Shown here: piece by piece, positions 32,093 to 41,772 of the stretch
Layout of the letters: each line of letters begins with the position of its first letter
Numbering within the stretch: position 1 is the stretch's first letter
Source of the DNA: Oscillospiraceae bacterium
Lineage (GTDB): Bacteria; Bacillota; Clostridia; Oscillospirales; Oscillospiraceae
DNA length: 52,541 nt
Reading direction: 5' to 3'
Assembly (NCBI GenBank): GCA_031261585.1
Contig: JAISJJ010000138.1
Location: 1-52,541, forward strand
Notes under the pieces: generated by a model
Databases searched by the model: none
Told to the model about the DNA's origin: nothing
The model's input: only the letters and a program-made list of their open reading frames with translations
Program-made: the position numbers and the translations under genes

Positions 32093-33397
32093 TCAGTGTC
32101 CGAATACGAGCCATATGTACACACAGCCCACGACGACGGCGACGAGCGTGAACGGTACGCCGATCTTCATGAACGCACCCGTTTTGACCTCGTAGCCCTC
32201 GCGTCGCAGGATACCGATAGCCGTGATGTTCGCCGACGCGCCTATCGGGGTTATGTTGCCGCCGAGCGTCGCGCCCGTCAGCAGTCCGAAAAACAGCACC
32301 GTCGGCACCACGTTGCTCAGCGACGGGTTCGCGGTTGTGAGCGTCGCGGAGATGGACGTGACGACGGGCAGCATCGTCGCTATGTACGGTATATTGTCGA
32401 TAAACGCCGACAGCACAACGCTTGCCGCGACGAGCAGGACGAAGATCACGAACACGTTGTCGCCCGCCGCTCTGATGAAAATCTTGCCGATCTCGTCGAC
32501 CAAACCCACCTCGCTCACGCCCGCGATCACGACGAACAGACCGATCAGCAGTGTGAGCGTCACGAGGTCGATGTCCGCAAAGACCTTTGCGGCGTGGGAC
32601 AACCCGCGTTTGCGTATCACCTCGCGGACGATGCCGAACAATCCGAGTGCGCAACAGATCAACCCGTTCGTAATCGCGGGTTTTTCGCCGGGAATGAACG
32701 ACGCGCATATCAGCAGAATGACGAGCAGGACGAGCAGCACCGACGGCACATGGTCATGCACCTCGATGATGTCCGTTTTCGGCACCGTCTGCTTGTTTTT
32801 GCGGAAAATCCAGAACAGCACAGGCACTGTTGCGAGCGCGCCGAGTTCTACCGCGAAGAATATACCCGCTCTGCCGTGGTAGACGAAGAAGTCGAGGAAG
32901 TTCATCTTCGCGTAACCGCCGAGCAGGATACTCGTCGTGTCGCCCACGAGCGTCGCCGCGCCCTGTAAGTTCGACGAGACGGACATGGATATCAGCACGG
33001 GAACGGGCGAGATGCCGAGCCGTTTCGACACCGCAAGCCCCACGGGCGCAACGATCAGCAGCGTAGCCACGTTGTCCACGAACGCGGATATCACGCCCGC
33101 GAACAGCGCGAGTGCGACGATTGCCACACGCACGTCGCGCGTCTTTGACAGTATGATGTCGGCGAGCCGCTGCGGCATGTTCGACGCGATGAACAGCGAC
33201 ACGATGCACATCGTCCCCGCGAGCATCAGTATGACGTTCCAGTCGATAGCTCCCCAGACCTTGTTGAACGGCAAAAAGCCCGCGATGACGAACACCGCCG
33301 CCGCCGCAATGGCGACAACATGCCGAAACTTCGGCAGCGCAAGCATCAGGGCGTAGGTTGCGAGAAAAATTATCAGCGCGATTATCATTGGGCTCAT
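32093..33397 (-). CDS. ArsB/NhaD-type ion permease (SLC13-like)
   Basis: An integral membrane transporter of 434 residues with about eleven hydrophobic helices. The pair SAFVDNVATLLIVAPV and SAFIDNIPYIATMLPV are the paired Asp-Asn motifs of the ion-transporter superfamily (ArsB, NhaD, P protein), and LTGATLGGNITPIGASANI closes the second half. It could export arsenite, exchange Na+/H+ or carry a dicarboxylate; no arsenic genes lie nearby. The ATG at 33397 has CGGAGG. The stop is followed after four bases by a family B repeat. Confidence 0.88.
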   Translation of the reverse strand: MSPMIIALIIFLATYALMLALPKFRHVVAIAAAAVFVIAGFLPFNKVWGAIDWNVILMLAGTMCIVSLFIASNMPQRLADIILSKTRDVRVAIVALALFAGVISAFVDNVATLLIVAPVGLAVSKRLGISPVPVLISMSVSSNLQGAATLVGDTTSILLGGYAKMNFLDFFVYHGRAGIFFAVELGALATVPVLFWIFRKNKQTVPKTDIIEVHDHVPSVLLVLLVILLICASFIPGEKPAITNGLICCALGLFGIVREVIRKRGLSHAAKVFADIDLVTLTLLIGLFVVIAGVSEVGLVDEIGKIFIRAAGDNVFVIFVLLVAASVVLSAFIDNIPYIATMLPVVTSISATLTTANPSLSNVVPTVLFFGLLTGATLGGNITPIGASANITAIGILRREGYEVKTGAFMKIGVPFTLVAVVVGCVYIWLVFGH

Positions 33398-33432
33398 TAT
33401 GCGTTGATCCTCCGACAGGTGAATTTACCATG

Positions 33433-33461
33433 ATTATAGCATACGCGGCGACGGAACTCAA
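33433..33461 (-). promoter_or_regulatory. Promoter of the permease gene
   Basis: Minus strand: TTGAGT (33461-33456), 17-bp spacer, TATAAT (33438-33433). ATATGAATAT is repeated directly upstream (33461-33481), possibly an operator. Confidence 0.72.
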
Positions 33462-33538
33462 TATGAATATTATATGAATATGTGTCGAATCGCGAAATCT
33501 CAGATTAATCTTTCATAAGACGGCGCGTTATCCGCGCT

Positions 33539-35473
33539 TCACGCGCCCATGATCTCCAAAATCTCGAACGCACCGTCGTCCGTCAGCGTCACCGTGACGT
33601 TATGTTCGCCGCCCGCATCGGTGAGCGTCCTCAGCGCGACGAAATCGCCCCAACCGCCCGGGAATTTTGCGCTCACGACGCTCGTCTCGCCGTCAACCGT
33701 GATCTCAGCGTCTGCGCCGCCGACCGTGAACATCATGTACGCGATAGTCGGCACCGCGCCGCGAATCGTGAACGCTGTCGTGTCGCCGCGCTTCTCACCG
33801 CGCCAACGGTACGGCTCAATGTGACCGTTCTCGTAGCGGTTCGCGGTGATGGGCGAGGGGAGTGCGTAGTCGCCGCAGTCGGTTGCGAGACTGAACAGCC
33901 GTTCCGTGAACGCCGCGATGTAGCGATGACCGAGGTCGTTCGGGTGCAGTCCGTCAGGCGAAAGCGTTGCGCGGTCGATGTTTGAATCGCGGAACGCCGA
34001 CGCGACACTCACGGTCGGCAACTCGTAGTGGCGCGCAATCGGGTCATGCGACGCGTCGGGGTAGCGCAGATCGTCGTAAAACGCCATCTCAAGCAACACG
34101 ACGGCGGGCGCGCTCGGCGCGTTCAGCAATGTGCGCACAAGGCTCTCGTAGGTTTCGAGATACAGCGCGTCGTCCGTGTCGTTGATGAACTCGACGGTCA
34201 CGATGTCGGGGTTGTGTACCAAAACGTCGCGTAAAGCCCGAAACGCGCCGTATTTCGAGTCTGTCGCGCCGTAACCCGCGTTTATCACGGTGACGGCGGC
34301 GTTCGGATAGCGCGTTTTCAGCGTCGCTTCAAGCGTCGCGACGTAGCCGCGATTGTTCGTCGCGAGGGAACCCGCCGTGATACTGTCGCCCAAGGCGACG
34401 ACGGTGAGTTTTTCGTCGTTTTCGGCGCGTTTCAGCGCGCGGAACAGCCGTTGCGTATTGCCTTGAACCGCAATCGAGTGTGCGATAATGCTCTGGTCGA
34501 GTTTCGGGATAATGGCGCGCAGATGAGCCGCGAGAACGTCTGCCGCCTGCTCGTGGTTCCGCGCACCGGGGTGTCCGCGCGCGCCCATCGTCTCAAACGA
34601 CTGTTCGGGCAGTATCAGGAACGAGCAGTTGTCCGCAAATTCCGCAACCGCCGCTTCAAGCTGCGGTACAAACGGTTTGCCGAGCATTCCGACCGCCCAG
34701 ACGATGTGCGCGGCAGGGTTGTGCGCCCTCAGTTGACGCAGGAACGCGAGCGCGGCGGCTTGAAGCTCGTCGGGATCGGCACCGCCGCCCGAGTCGTTCG
34801 TGCCGAGGTTCACGACCACCGCGTCGGGTTGCCACGACGCGAAATCGTGCGGCTCGTCGCGGAACAGCACCGATTGCCCGTAGAAATTCGGCAGCGCGCC
34901 GAACTTGCCGCCGTCCCACGAACACGTCACACCGAAACCGCTCTGCGAGATGACGCGCACGTCCGCGCCGAGTTTCTCGCCGAGCTTCCACGGGTACGCA
35001 TTCACGGCGGAGAAGAACGCCGCAATCCAGTCCTGCTCCATGAACGAGCCTATCGCGCCCTCAGCCGACGTGATACTGTCGCCGATCACCTCGATTTTCA
35101 GCGCGCGCTCACGGACGGGCAGGAGTTCGCCGCCGTCCTCCGTCGAGAAACCGTTGACCGTGACGATGCAGTCGCCGAACATCGCCTGTGTCTCGCGGAC
35201 GACCGTGACCTCTTTCGCAGCCTCCGCGTTCATGCCGCGAAACAGCGGAATCTCGCTCCGTCCCTGCGGCAACGCGAAACGCGCAATCACCGTGCCGTTG
35301 AGCAGCACGGCAAGCCACGGTTCGTTCGTTGTGTACTCCGCGGACACGTCAAGACGCAGTTCGGCGCACTTTGCGTTCACGCGTACGCCGCTCGCGCTGT
35401 GGTGCAGTTCGCCGTTCTCGCTCGCGCGCCCGAGTTTTCGGATCAACGGGTCGGTTATGTCGAAATTTCGCAT
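33539..35473 (-). CDS. Double SGNH/GDSL esterase with CE2-like N-terminus
   Basis: A 644-residue protein without signal peptide. The first 110 residues look like the jelly-roll that precedes CE2 acetyl-xylan esterases. The first SGNH domain has GDSITSAEG, a Gly in [21 protein letters not shown] and the His block [12 protein letters not shown]. The second has [23 protein letters not shown] (Asn block altered to EFINDTDD) and [11 protein letters not shown] further beta domain follows ([17 protein letters not shown]). Two complete catalytic modules in one chain are uncommon. Likely removes acetyl or similar esters from sugars; cytosolic location suggests imported oligosaccharides. ATG at 35473 with AAGGAG. 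Confidence 0.87.
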   Translation of the reverse strand: MRNFDITDPLIRKLGRASENGELHHSASGVRVNAKCAELRLDVSAEYTTNEPWLAVLLNGTVIARFALPQGRSEIPLFRGMNAEAAKEVTVVRETQAMFGDCIVTVNGFSTEDGGELLPVRERALKIEVIGDSITSAEGAIGSFMEQDWIAAFFSAVNAYPWKLGEKLGADVRVISQSGFGVTCSWDGGKFGALPNFYGQSVLFRDEPHDFASWQPDAVVVNLGTNDSGGGADPDELQAAALAFLRQLRAHNPAAHIVWAVGMLGKPFVPQLEAAVAEFADNCSFLILPEQSFETMGARGHPGARNHEQAADVLAAHLRAIIPKLDQSIIAHSIAVQGNTQRLFRALKRAENDEKLTVVALGDSITAGSLATNNRGYVATLEATLKTRYPNAAVTVINAGYGATDSKYGAFRALRDVLVHNPDIVTVEFINDTDDALYLETYESLVRTLLNAPSAPAVVLLEMAFYDDLRYPDASHDPIARHYELPTVSVASAFRDSNIDRATLSPDGLHPNDLGHRYIAAFTERLFSLATDCGDYALPSPITANRYENGHIEPYRWRGEKRGDTTAFTIRGAVPTIAYMMFTVGGADAEITVDGETSVVSAKFPGGWGDFVALRTLTDAGGEHNVTVTLTDDGAFEILEIMGA

Positions 35474-35517
35474 GTCGGTTCGTCTCCTTATGGTGGCAAT
35501 ACGTGAATTTTTTATAT

Positions 35518-35546
35518 ACTGTATCACATCTTTTCGCGAAATACAA
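35518..35546 (-). promoter_or_regulatory. Promoter of the SGNH esterase gene
   Basis: Minus strand: TTGTAT (35546-35541), 17-bp spacer, TACAGT (35523-35518). Confidence 0.55.
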
Positions 35547-35594
35547 GCTAAAATCTGCGGAGGAACATTTCAGGCAATCACACATCAAAACTTC

Positions 35595-35623
35595 TTGCAA
35601 ATCCCCGCGATTTGTGTTAGACT
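35595..35623 (+). promoter_or_regulatory. Promoter of the copper ATPase gene
   Basis: TTGCAA, 17-bp spacer, TAGACT; the ATG is 33 bases downstream. No obvious CsoR- or CueR-type palindrome is visible between. Confidence 0.55.
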
Positions 35624-35655
35624 TGACTTACACATCACAACAGCGAGGTGCCGAC

Positions 35656-37800
35656 ATGACCCAAGTCCTATCCATCAGCGGCATGACCTGCGCGGCTTGC
35701 TCCGCGCGCGTCGAACGCACTATCAATAAACTCGACGGCGTTGACTCGGCGAGCGTCAACCTCGCGACGGAGCGCGCGTCGGTGACGTTTGACGCGGACG
35801 CGCTCGAACTCGCGGACATCATCGCGGCGGTCGAGAAAATCGGGTACGGCGCGGCGGTGCCGAAACGCGAGGACCGCGACGCCGACCGCGAACGCAAGGC
35901 GCGCGAACTGCGCATACTGCGCATAAAGCTCATAATCTCGGCGGTATTCGCCATACCGCTGCTGTATCTCGCGATGGCACCGATGATCTCCGCGTCGCTG
36001 CCGTTCCCGAACATCTCACCGATGGCGCACGCGTGGCTGCAACTCGGTCTGGTGATACCGTGCGTCGCTGTGGGGTACCGATTCTACTACGTCGGGTTCC
36101 GCGCGCTGTGGATGCGCAGTCCGAACATGGATTCGCTGATCGCAATCGGCACGGCGGCGGCGATAATTTACAGTGTTTACAGCATGTTCAGCTTCGTGCC
36201 GCCCATGCACGCGGGACACGGCGAGATGGTCATGCCGACGCTGTATTTCGAGTCGGCGGGCGTGATAATCACGCTGATTCTGCTCGGGAAATCGCTCGAA
36301 GCCATGTCAAAGGGGCGCACGAGCGACGCTATCAAAAAACTCATGGGTCTCGCGCCTAAAACCGCGTTCGTCGTGCGTGACGGCGTTGAGACGGAGATAC
36401 CGATTGACGACGTACAGATCGGCGATATCATCGCCGTGCGCCCCGGCGCGAAAATCCCCGTGGACGGCACCGTGACGGACGGACACAGCGCGGTTGACGA
36501 GTCGATGCTTACGGGTGAGAGTATGCCCGTGGACAAGACCACGGGCGACAGCGTATACGCCGCGTCGCTGAACACGAACGGCGCGATCACGTTCCGCGCG
36601 GACAAAATCGGTGCCGACACCGCGCTCGCGCAGATCATCAAACTCGTCGAGGACGCGCAGGGCTCAAAAGCACCGATTGCGCAGCTCGCGGATATAGTGT
36701 CGGGATATTTCGTGCCGATTGTGTGCGCAATTGCGCTGCTCGCGGGTGTCGCGTGGTTTATTGCGGGGTACGGGTTGGAGTTCGCGCTGACGATTTTCAT
36801 CGCCGTGCTTGTTATCGCCCGCCCTTGCGCGCTCGGACTTGCCACGCCGACAGCGATCATGGTCGGCACGGGCAAGGGCGCGGAGAACGGTATTCTCATC
36901 AAAGGCGGCGCGGCACTCGAAACGGCGCACAAGATCGACACGATAATCCTCGACAAGACAGGCACAATCACCGAGGGCAGACCGACCGTGACGGACATCG
37001 AGGGCGACGTGCTGCAACTCGCCGCGTCGCTCGAACGGTTCTCGGAACACCCGATAGCGCGCGCGGTGTGCGACTTTTACGACGGTGAGTACCTCGATGT
37101 GACCGATTTTCAGGCGATTGTCGGCGAGGGCGTGTCGGGCGTTATCGGCGGACACGAGGTCAGAATCGGGCGCGGCGTAAAGGTCTACGTCGACGGCGAA
37201 TATCGCGGCAAAATCACGGTGTCGGACACACCGAAACCGTCGAGCCGCGCCGCGATTGCGACGCTCCGCGCGATGAACATCGAGGTCGTGATGATAACGG
37301 GCGACGCGCGCGAGACGGCGGAGCGCATTGCGGCGGACGTGGGTATCGACCGCGTCCTCGCCGAGGTTCTGCCGCAGGACAAGGCGAATGAGGTCAAAAA
37401 GTTGCAGGGCGAGGGTCGCATTGTCGCCATGGTGGGCGACGGTATCAACGACGCGCCCGCACTCGCGCAGGCAAATGTAGGTATCGCAATCGGTTCAGGC
37501 ACCGATGTGGCGATGGAGTCCGCCGACATCGTGCTCATGCGCTCGGAGCTGACGGACGTGCCGACCGCGATTGAACTGAGCCGCCGCACGATACGCAACA
37601 TCAAGCAAAATCTGTTCTGGGCGTTCGGCTACAACACCGTCGGCATACCGATTGCGGCGGGGCTGCTGTACCTCCTCACGAAAAATCTGAGTTTACTGCT
37701 CAATCCGATGTTCGCCGCCGCCGCGATGAGCCTGAGTTCGGTGTCGGTGCTGACGAACGCGCTGAGATTGAAGCGGTTTAAGCCCAAAAATGCACTATAA
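35656..37800 (+). CDS. copA: P1B-type copper-transporting ATPase with RPC in place of CPC
   Basis: A heavy-metal ATPase of 714 residues. One N-terminal HMA domain has GMTCAAC (Cys12, Cys15). Eight membrane helices, TGES actuator loop, phosphorylation site DKTGTITEG (Asp about 433), [15 protein letters not shown] and GDGINDAPA are in order, and the Cu-type TM7 ([11 protein letters not shown]) and TM8 (MSLSSVSV) residues are present, so Cu(I) is the expected cargo. The membrane metal motif reads [13 protein letters not shown]: Arg389 stands where Cys should be. The codon is CGC against TGC, a one-base change. It may be a broken or altered pump, or a sequence error. Start ATG at 35656 after GAGG. 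Confidence 0.94.
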   Translation: MTQVLSISGMTCAACSARVERTINKLDGVDSASVNLATERASVTFDADALELADIIAAVEKIGYGAAVPKREDRDADRERKARELRILRIKLIISAVFAIPLLYLAMAPMISASLPFPNISPMAHAWLQLGLVIPCVAVGYRFYYVGFRALWMRSPNMDSLIAIGTAAAIIYSVYSMFSFVPPMHAGHGEMVMPTLYFESAGVIITLILLGKSLEAMSKGRTSDAIKKLMGLAPKTAFVVRDGVETEIPIDDVQIGDIIAVRPGAKIPVDGTVTDGHSAVDESMLTGESMPVDKTTGDSVYAASLNTNGAITFRADKIGADTALAQIIKLVEDAQGSKAPIAQLADIVSGYFVPIVCAIALLAGVAWFIAGYGLEFALTIFIAVLVIARPCALGLATPTAIMVGTGKGAENGILIKGGAALETAHKIDTIILDKTGTITEGRPTVTDIEGDVLQLAASLERFSEHPIARAVCDFYDGEYLDVTDFQAIVGEGVSGVIGGHEVRIGRGVKVYVDGEYRGKITVSDTPKPSSRAAIATLRAMNIEVVMITGDARETAERIAADVGIDRVLAEVLPQDKANEVKKLQGEGRIVAMVGDGINDAPALAQANVGIAIGSGTDVAMESADIVLMRSELTDVPTAIELSRRTIRNIKQNLFWAFGYNTVGIPIAAGLLYLLTKNLSLLLNPMFAAAAMSLSSVSVLTNALRLKRFKPKNAL

Positions 37801-38656
37801 ACAATACAAATCCATACTCTCAGCGCAGAACGGCATGAATCTGTACCGCGGCTGTACGCACGGCTGCATCTACTGCGACAGCCGCAGTCTGTGCTACCAA
37901 TTTGACCACGATTTCGAGGACATCGAGGTCAAAACCGACGCGGTGGCGATGCTCGAACGCGAGTTGCGGCGCAAACGCAAGCCGTGCATGGTCGGCACGG
38001 GCGCGATGTGCGACCCATACACGCATTTGGAGACGGAACTGTGCGTGACGCGGCAGAGTCTCGAAGTCATTCTGCGGTATGGGTTCGGGCTGTCGATACA
38101 GACGAAATCCGCGCGGATTCTGCGCGACATCGACCTGCTCGACGCGATAAATCAGCAGACGAAATGCGTCGTGCAGATGACGCTGACGACGCACGACGAC
38201 GAGCTGTGCCGCATACTCGAACCGAACGTGTCCGTCACGAGCGAGCGGTTCGACGCGCTGTGCGCCCTGCGTGAGCGCGGTATACCGACGGTCGTGTGGA
38301 TTTCGCCGATTCTGCCGTTCATCAACGACACGTGCGAGAATCTGCTGGGATTGCTCGACTATTGCACACGCGCGGATGTGCGCGGTATCATGTTTTTCGG
38401 CGCGGGCATGACCCTGCGCGACGGCAACCGCGAGTATTTCTACCGCGCGCTCGATCGCCATTTTCCCGATGTGAAGCAACGCTACATCGAGCGTTTCGGC
38501 AACGCCTACGTCTGCAACAGTCCGCGCGACGCGGAACTCACCGCGCTCGTGGACGCGGAGACGAAAAAGCGCGGTATGATATTCGGCAACGACGCGGTGT
38601 TCGCGTATTTGCGGAAGTTTGACGACAGCGCGGCGCGGCAGGTGACGCTGTTTTGA
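37790..38656 (+). CDS. SPL-like radical SAM protein
   Basis: A 288-residue radical SAM enzyme. The cluster motif is [13 protein letters not shown] (Cys-x3-Cys-x2-Cys) near residue 23, followed by [16 protein letters not shown] and [16 protein letters not shown], the layout of the spore photoproduct lyase-related (SPL) subfamily that is annotated as DNA repair-like or of unknown role. It overlaps the copper ATPase by 11 bases. C-terminal part ends with a strand (VTLF). The stop TGA coincides with the start of a family B repeat. Confidence 0.9.
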   Translation: MHYKQYKSILSAQNGMNLYRGCTHGCIYCDSRSLCYQFDHDFEDIEVKTDAVAMLERELRRKRKPCMVGTGAMCDPYTHLETELCVTRQSLEVILRYGFGLSIQTKSARILRDIDLLDAINQQTKCVVQMTLTTHDDELCRILEPNVSVTSERFDALCALRERGIPTVVWISPILPFINDTCENLLGLLDYCTRADVRGIMFFGAGMTLRDGNREYFYRALDRHFPDVKQRYIERFGNAYVCNSPRDAELTALVDAETKKRGMIFGNDAVFAYLRKFDDSAARQVTLF

Positions 38657-38830
38657 CAATTAACAATGAACAATTAACAATTAACAATTTGCGTGGGTTG
38701 GACGTGGGTTGCGGGTTGCGCATGTAGGGGCGATTATAAATCGCCCGCGCATCTTTTAGGTGTAACGCGGGCGATTGATAATCGCCCCTACACACAAAAC
38801 CGAAAGACGTGCGCGGGAACAAACCCATGT
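38654..38830 (+). repeat. Composite dispersed repeat (units B, C, A)
   Basis: B unit starts at the SPL stop (TGACAATTAACAATGAAC), continues to GGGTTGGACGTGGGTTGCGG; C unit GTAGGGGCGATTATAAATCG with its palindromic partner GATTGATAATCGCCCCTAC; then A-like GACGTGCGCGGGAACAA. No gene in 38657-38905 apart from this repeat and the sigma-factor ribosome site. Confidence 0.85.
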
Positions 38831-38905
38831 CGCATAAAAATTTCACCCGCCGACGCAATCAAACGTCGAACCGTGACACTATATGGACGTAAGGGAGGTT
38901 CGGCT

Positions 38906-40567
38906 ATGGCGATTGCGGCGGCGGACGCGCTTATTCACGAGTATGCGGACGAGTTCCTTGAAAAGGTGTTCTACTTCTGCCTGCGCAAATGCGGCGGCGT
39001 AACAGCGGCGGAGGACTTGGCGGGCGATATCACGCTCAGCATCGTGACGCAGTTGCGGCGCGGCGCGGTACCCGAGAGTTTTCCCGCGTGGGTGTGGAAG
39101 ATTGCGCGAAACCGTTACAGCAAGTGGGCTTTGAGCGCGCGCAAAACCCGCGAGCTGTTCACGGCGGACGAGTTGTCGGAGCTTGACATAGCGTCCGACA
39201 CGGCGGTCGGCGACGCGCTGATGCACGACGAGGAGTTACGGCTGCTGCGCCGCGAACTCGCGTTTGTCGCGCGCGATTACCGCGAGATTCTCGTCGCGTA
39301 CTACATCGAAAACCGCAAAACGGACGAGATAGCCATGACGCTGAATATCCCCAAGGGTACGGTCGTCAGCAAGCTGCACCGTATCCGCAAAAAACTGAAA
39401 GAGGGTATGAGTATGTCACGCGAATTTGGGAAATTGAGTTATAACCCCGAAAATGTAGGGTTTGTAATGAACGGTCAGAGCGGTCGAGACGGTACGCCGT
39501 GGTGCTTTTTATCGCGGTTGCTCTCAAAAAATGTTTTGCTTGCGGCGTACCGCAATCCGTCCACAGCGGAGGAATTAGCCATCGAACTCGGTATCGCCCT
39601 GCCGTATATGGAAGATGAGTTGTCTCAATTGGTTCAATTTGAACTGATGAAGAAAAACGGTGACAAATACGAAACGGCGATTTTTATCGTCAGCGCAAAA
39701 GCGCAGGAGCGTTGCTACCTGCATATGGCGTCAATCGCCGCAGAATTGTCTTCATTAGCGATAAAGACTGTGGAGTTTCGTATTCGTTGCTATGAAGAAA
39801 ACGGCGTAAAGTGGCACGAGGGCTATCAAAACTACGAAGATATGAAGTGGGCGTTGCTTATGCGGCGGGTTGACGATTTTTATTTTGATGTTATTCGCCG
39901 ACACCCGCCTGAGAAAGACGTTCCAAACATCAGTCGCAACAGGCATACGCGTCGTCCGAGCGGCGGTGAGTGGGATTTACTCGGATTGGAGGATTGCAAA
40001 ATCGACCGCCCGCCGTTTATCGGGTTACACGGCACGGGCGAAACCTATGACTACGGCAGTTATAACTATCAATTCGGGCAATACAAATTTCAATATGAAA
40101 AAATCACAGAGCAAACACCCGTGCAGCTTTCGGAAAACCAATGCCGCGCTTTGGTTGATATTGCACGGCAAACCGCCGAGAAAACGCCACTCGTCATTTT
40201 GGACGAATTGGTTCAATTCGGCTATCTGCGAAAAGATGGTGAAGCGTATCGTCCCACGTTTATGGTGACATTCAGCGACAAATTGGGCGAACTGACGGAG
40301 GAACAGAAAGCCGAATATCAGCGGTTGGCGAAGCCCGCGATTGAACTGCTTGATTCGCTCTATCTTGTCTGTCGTGAAGCCGTCACAAGTGAAGTGCCTG
40401 TTTTTCTGCGTGAGGACGAACACCAGATCAGTCACGCAATCGCAAATCTGATGTTCCCCCGCGAGTCGGTTTTCAAGGCGGCACTGGACAGCGGCTGGTT
40501 GTCCTACGACGTAAACGACCCCGACAGCGCGAAACGGCGTATGCTCGGCGCGTATCTCGTAATATAG
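38906..40567 (+). CDS. ECF-type sigma factor with ~380-residue C-terminal extension
   Basis: Residues 1-75 make sigma region 2 (helix DALIHEYADEFLEKVFYFCL; PAWVWKIARNRYSKWAL) and residues 105-165 region 4 (YREILVAYYIENRKTDEIAM, KGTVVSKLHRIRKKLKEG). The following 380 residues are not sigma. They contain two winged-helix-like modules (TAEELAIELGIALPYMEDEL near 205-235; LVILDELVQFGYLRKDG near 425) and a central region with no known motif. No anti-sigma gene is adjacent, so the C-terminus may hold the factor in check or sense something. From 39420 on base composition drops to a visibly lower GC than the sigma part, which hints at a fusion. ATG at 38906 with AAGGGAGG. Confidence 0.88.
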   Translation: MAIAAADALIHEYADEFLEKVFYFCLRKCGGVTAAEDLAGDITLSIVTQLRRGAVPESFPAWVWKIARNRYSKWALSARKTRELFTADELSELDIASDTAVGDALMHDEELRLLRRELAFVARDYREILVAYYIENRKTDEIAMTLNIPKGTVVSKLHRIRKKLKEGMSMSREFGKLSYNPENVGFVMNGQSGRDGTPWCFLSRLLSKNVLLAAYRNPSTAEELAIELGIALPYMEDELSQLVQFELMKKNGDKYETAIFIVSAKAQERCYLHMASIAAELSSLAIKTVEFRIRCYEENGVKWHEGYQNYEDMKWALLMRRVDDFYFDVIRRHPPEKDVPNISRNRHTRRPSGGEWDLLGLEDCKIDRPPFIGLHGTGETYDYGSYNYQFGQYKFQYEKITEQTPVQLSENQCRALVDIARQTAEKTPLVILDELVQFGYLRKDGEAYRPTFMVTFSDKLGELTEEQKAEYQRLAKPAIELLDSLYLVCREAVTSEVPVFLREDEHQISHAIANLMFPRESVFKAALDSGWLSYDVNDPDSAKRRMLGAYLVI

Positions 40568-40589
40568 CGGCAACGCGGACGCGGGCGGG

Positions 40590-41243
40590 TTAGAGCAGCA
40601 AATCCCTCAGCCCGCTCACGTCCGCGACGATATAATCCGCGCCCGCGCCGACGAGTTCGCGCTCGGTGCCGTAGCCGTACAGCACGCCGATACTCGCTAT
40701 GCCGTGCGATTTCGCACCTTCAATGTCGTAGTGCCTGTCGCCGATCATGACCGCGTTTTGGGCGGTCAGCGACGCGACATTTTCGAGCGCGTACCCGATG
40801 ATCTCGCTCTTCGCGGAGCGGCGACCGTCGAGTTCCGCGCCCGACACGAACACGAAACAGCCCGCTATACCGAAATGTTCGAGTATGCGGCGCGTGTACA
40901 CCGTCGGTTTCGACGTTGCGACGATGAGCGTCCGACCCGCGCCGCGCAGTTCGCGCAACAGCTCGGCGATGTCCGTGTACAGCGTGTTTTCGTAGATACC
41001 CGTGTCCGCGTAGTACTCGCGGTACTTCGCAACGGCGCGCTCGGCGGTGTCGTCATCAAACCCGTAAAAATCGCGAAACGAGTCGCGGAGCGGCGGACCG
41101 ATAACGCGGTGCAGTTCGCTCAAATCCGCGACGTGAACGTCGAACGCTTCGAGCGCGAAATTGAACGACTTCGTGATACCGACAGCGGGATCGGTGATCG
41201 TGCCGTCGAGGTCGAATAAGATGTGCGATTTTTGCGGCGTCAT
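40590..41243 (-). CDS. HAD-family phosphatase, phosphoglycolate-phosphatase-like
   Basis: A haloacid-dehalogenase hydrolase of 217 residues with a helical cap. Motif I FDLDGTITD (nucleophile and acid Asp), motif II IVATSKPT, motif III Lys in RRSAKSEIIG and motif IV MIGDRHYDIEGA are all present. Family members hydrolyse phosphoglycolate, nucleotides or sugar phosphates. It ends a four-gene set with sugar- or drug-modifying enzymes. The chosen ATG at 41243 has GGGAGGAA at proper distance and overlaps the GNAT stop by four bases; an ATG six bases earlier is too close. Confidence 0.92.
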   Translation of the reverse strand: MTPQKSHILFDLDGTITDPAVGITKSFNFALEAFDVHVADLSELHRVIGPPLRDSFRDFYGFDDDTAERAVAKYREYYADTGIYENTLYTDIAELLRELRGAGRTLIVATSKPTVYTRRILEHFGIAGCFVFVSGAELDGRRSAKSEIIGYALENVASLTAQNAVMIGDRHYDIEGAKSHGIASIGVLYGYGTERELVGAGADYIVADVSGLRDLLL

Positions 41244-41752
41244 TTCCATTCCTCCCGCGTCAGTTCGTAATCCACGGACGACTGCGGCGCGCCGAGTTGG
41301 TCGCGCCATGCGTCAATATTCACGCGCAGTCGGCGAAAGCCGATTTTTTCGTACACGTGCTGCGCGCGGGTGTTCGTGAGATTCGTGTCGAGTACGATTT
41401 TTGTCACGCCAAACCCGCCGAACAGCGCGTCAATCAGCAGTTTCAGGCACGCGGTACCTATGCCGCGCTCCTGTTTCGTGAAGTCGCAGATTTTGATACC
41501 GATCTCCGCAACGCCGTCCGTGATGCTGTAATTCGTCTCGCCGATCGGTTCACCCGACAGCTCTATTATCATGCGGCGCGACTGCTCGGTGTCGTGCGAT
41601 AACTGCGCCGCAACGGTTTCAACGGTGGTGTCGAGACCGAGCGGGAACCCCGCGTGCGCCATGACCGCGCCGTCGTTCCACCAGCGGCACATGGTCTCCG
41701 CGTCGTCGGCGGTGGCATCGCGGATTAGGATATCGCCTGTTTGAAGTGTCAT
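41240..41752 (-). CDS. GNAT acetyltransferase
   Basis: A 170-residue RimJ/RimL-like GNAT. The acetyl-CoA loop reads KQERGIGTACLKLLI (Q/RxxGxG/A), the second motif IVLDTNLTNTRAQHVYEKIGF and the N-terminal ATADDAETMCRWWND are typical. Targets in this group are protein N-termini, amino acids or aminoglycosides. It lies between an APH(3')-like gene and a HAD phosphatase, so an antibiotic target is possible but not shown. Start ATG at 41752 has only a weak GGGG site, consistent with coupling. Confidence 0.85.
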   Translation of the reverse strand: MTLQTGDILIRDATADDAETMCRWWNDGAVMAHAGFPLGLDTTVETVAAQLSHDTEQSRRMIIELSGEPIGETNYSITDGVAEIGIKICDFTKQERGIGTACLKLLIDALFGGFGVTKIVLDTNLTNTRAQHVYEKIGFRRLRVNIDAWRDQLGAPQSSVDYELTREEWK

Positions 41753-41772
41753 GATTGCCCCTTTTCAAATGC

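Noticed and set aside
32066..32968. Long plus-strand frame opposite the ArsB/NhaD-like gene
   Set aside because: Rich in Arg, His, Asp and Gln, as expected from the reverse complement of a GC-rich membrane-protein gene; no ribosome site.
34451..35506. 351-codon plus-strand frame opposite the SGNH esterase
   Set aside because: Shadow of the GC-rich coding strand; no motifs.
35329..35655. Longer start for the copper ATPase
   Set aside because: The extra residues are Arg/Cys-rich read-through of the opposite-strand esterase start; the HMA domain begins at 35656 with its own ribosome site.
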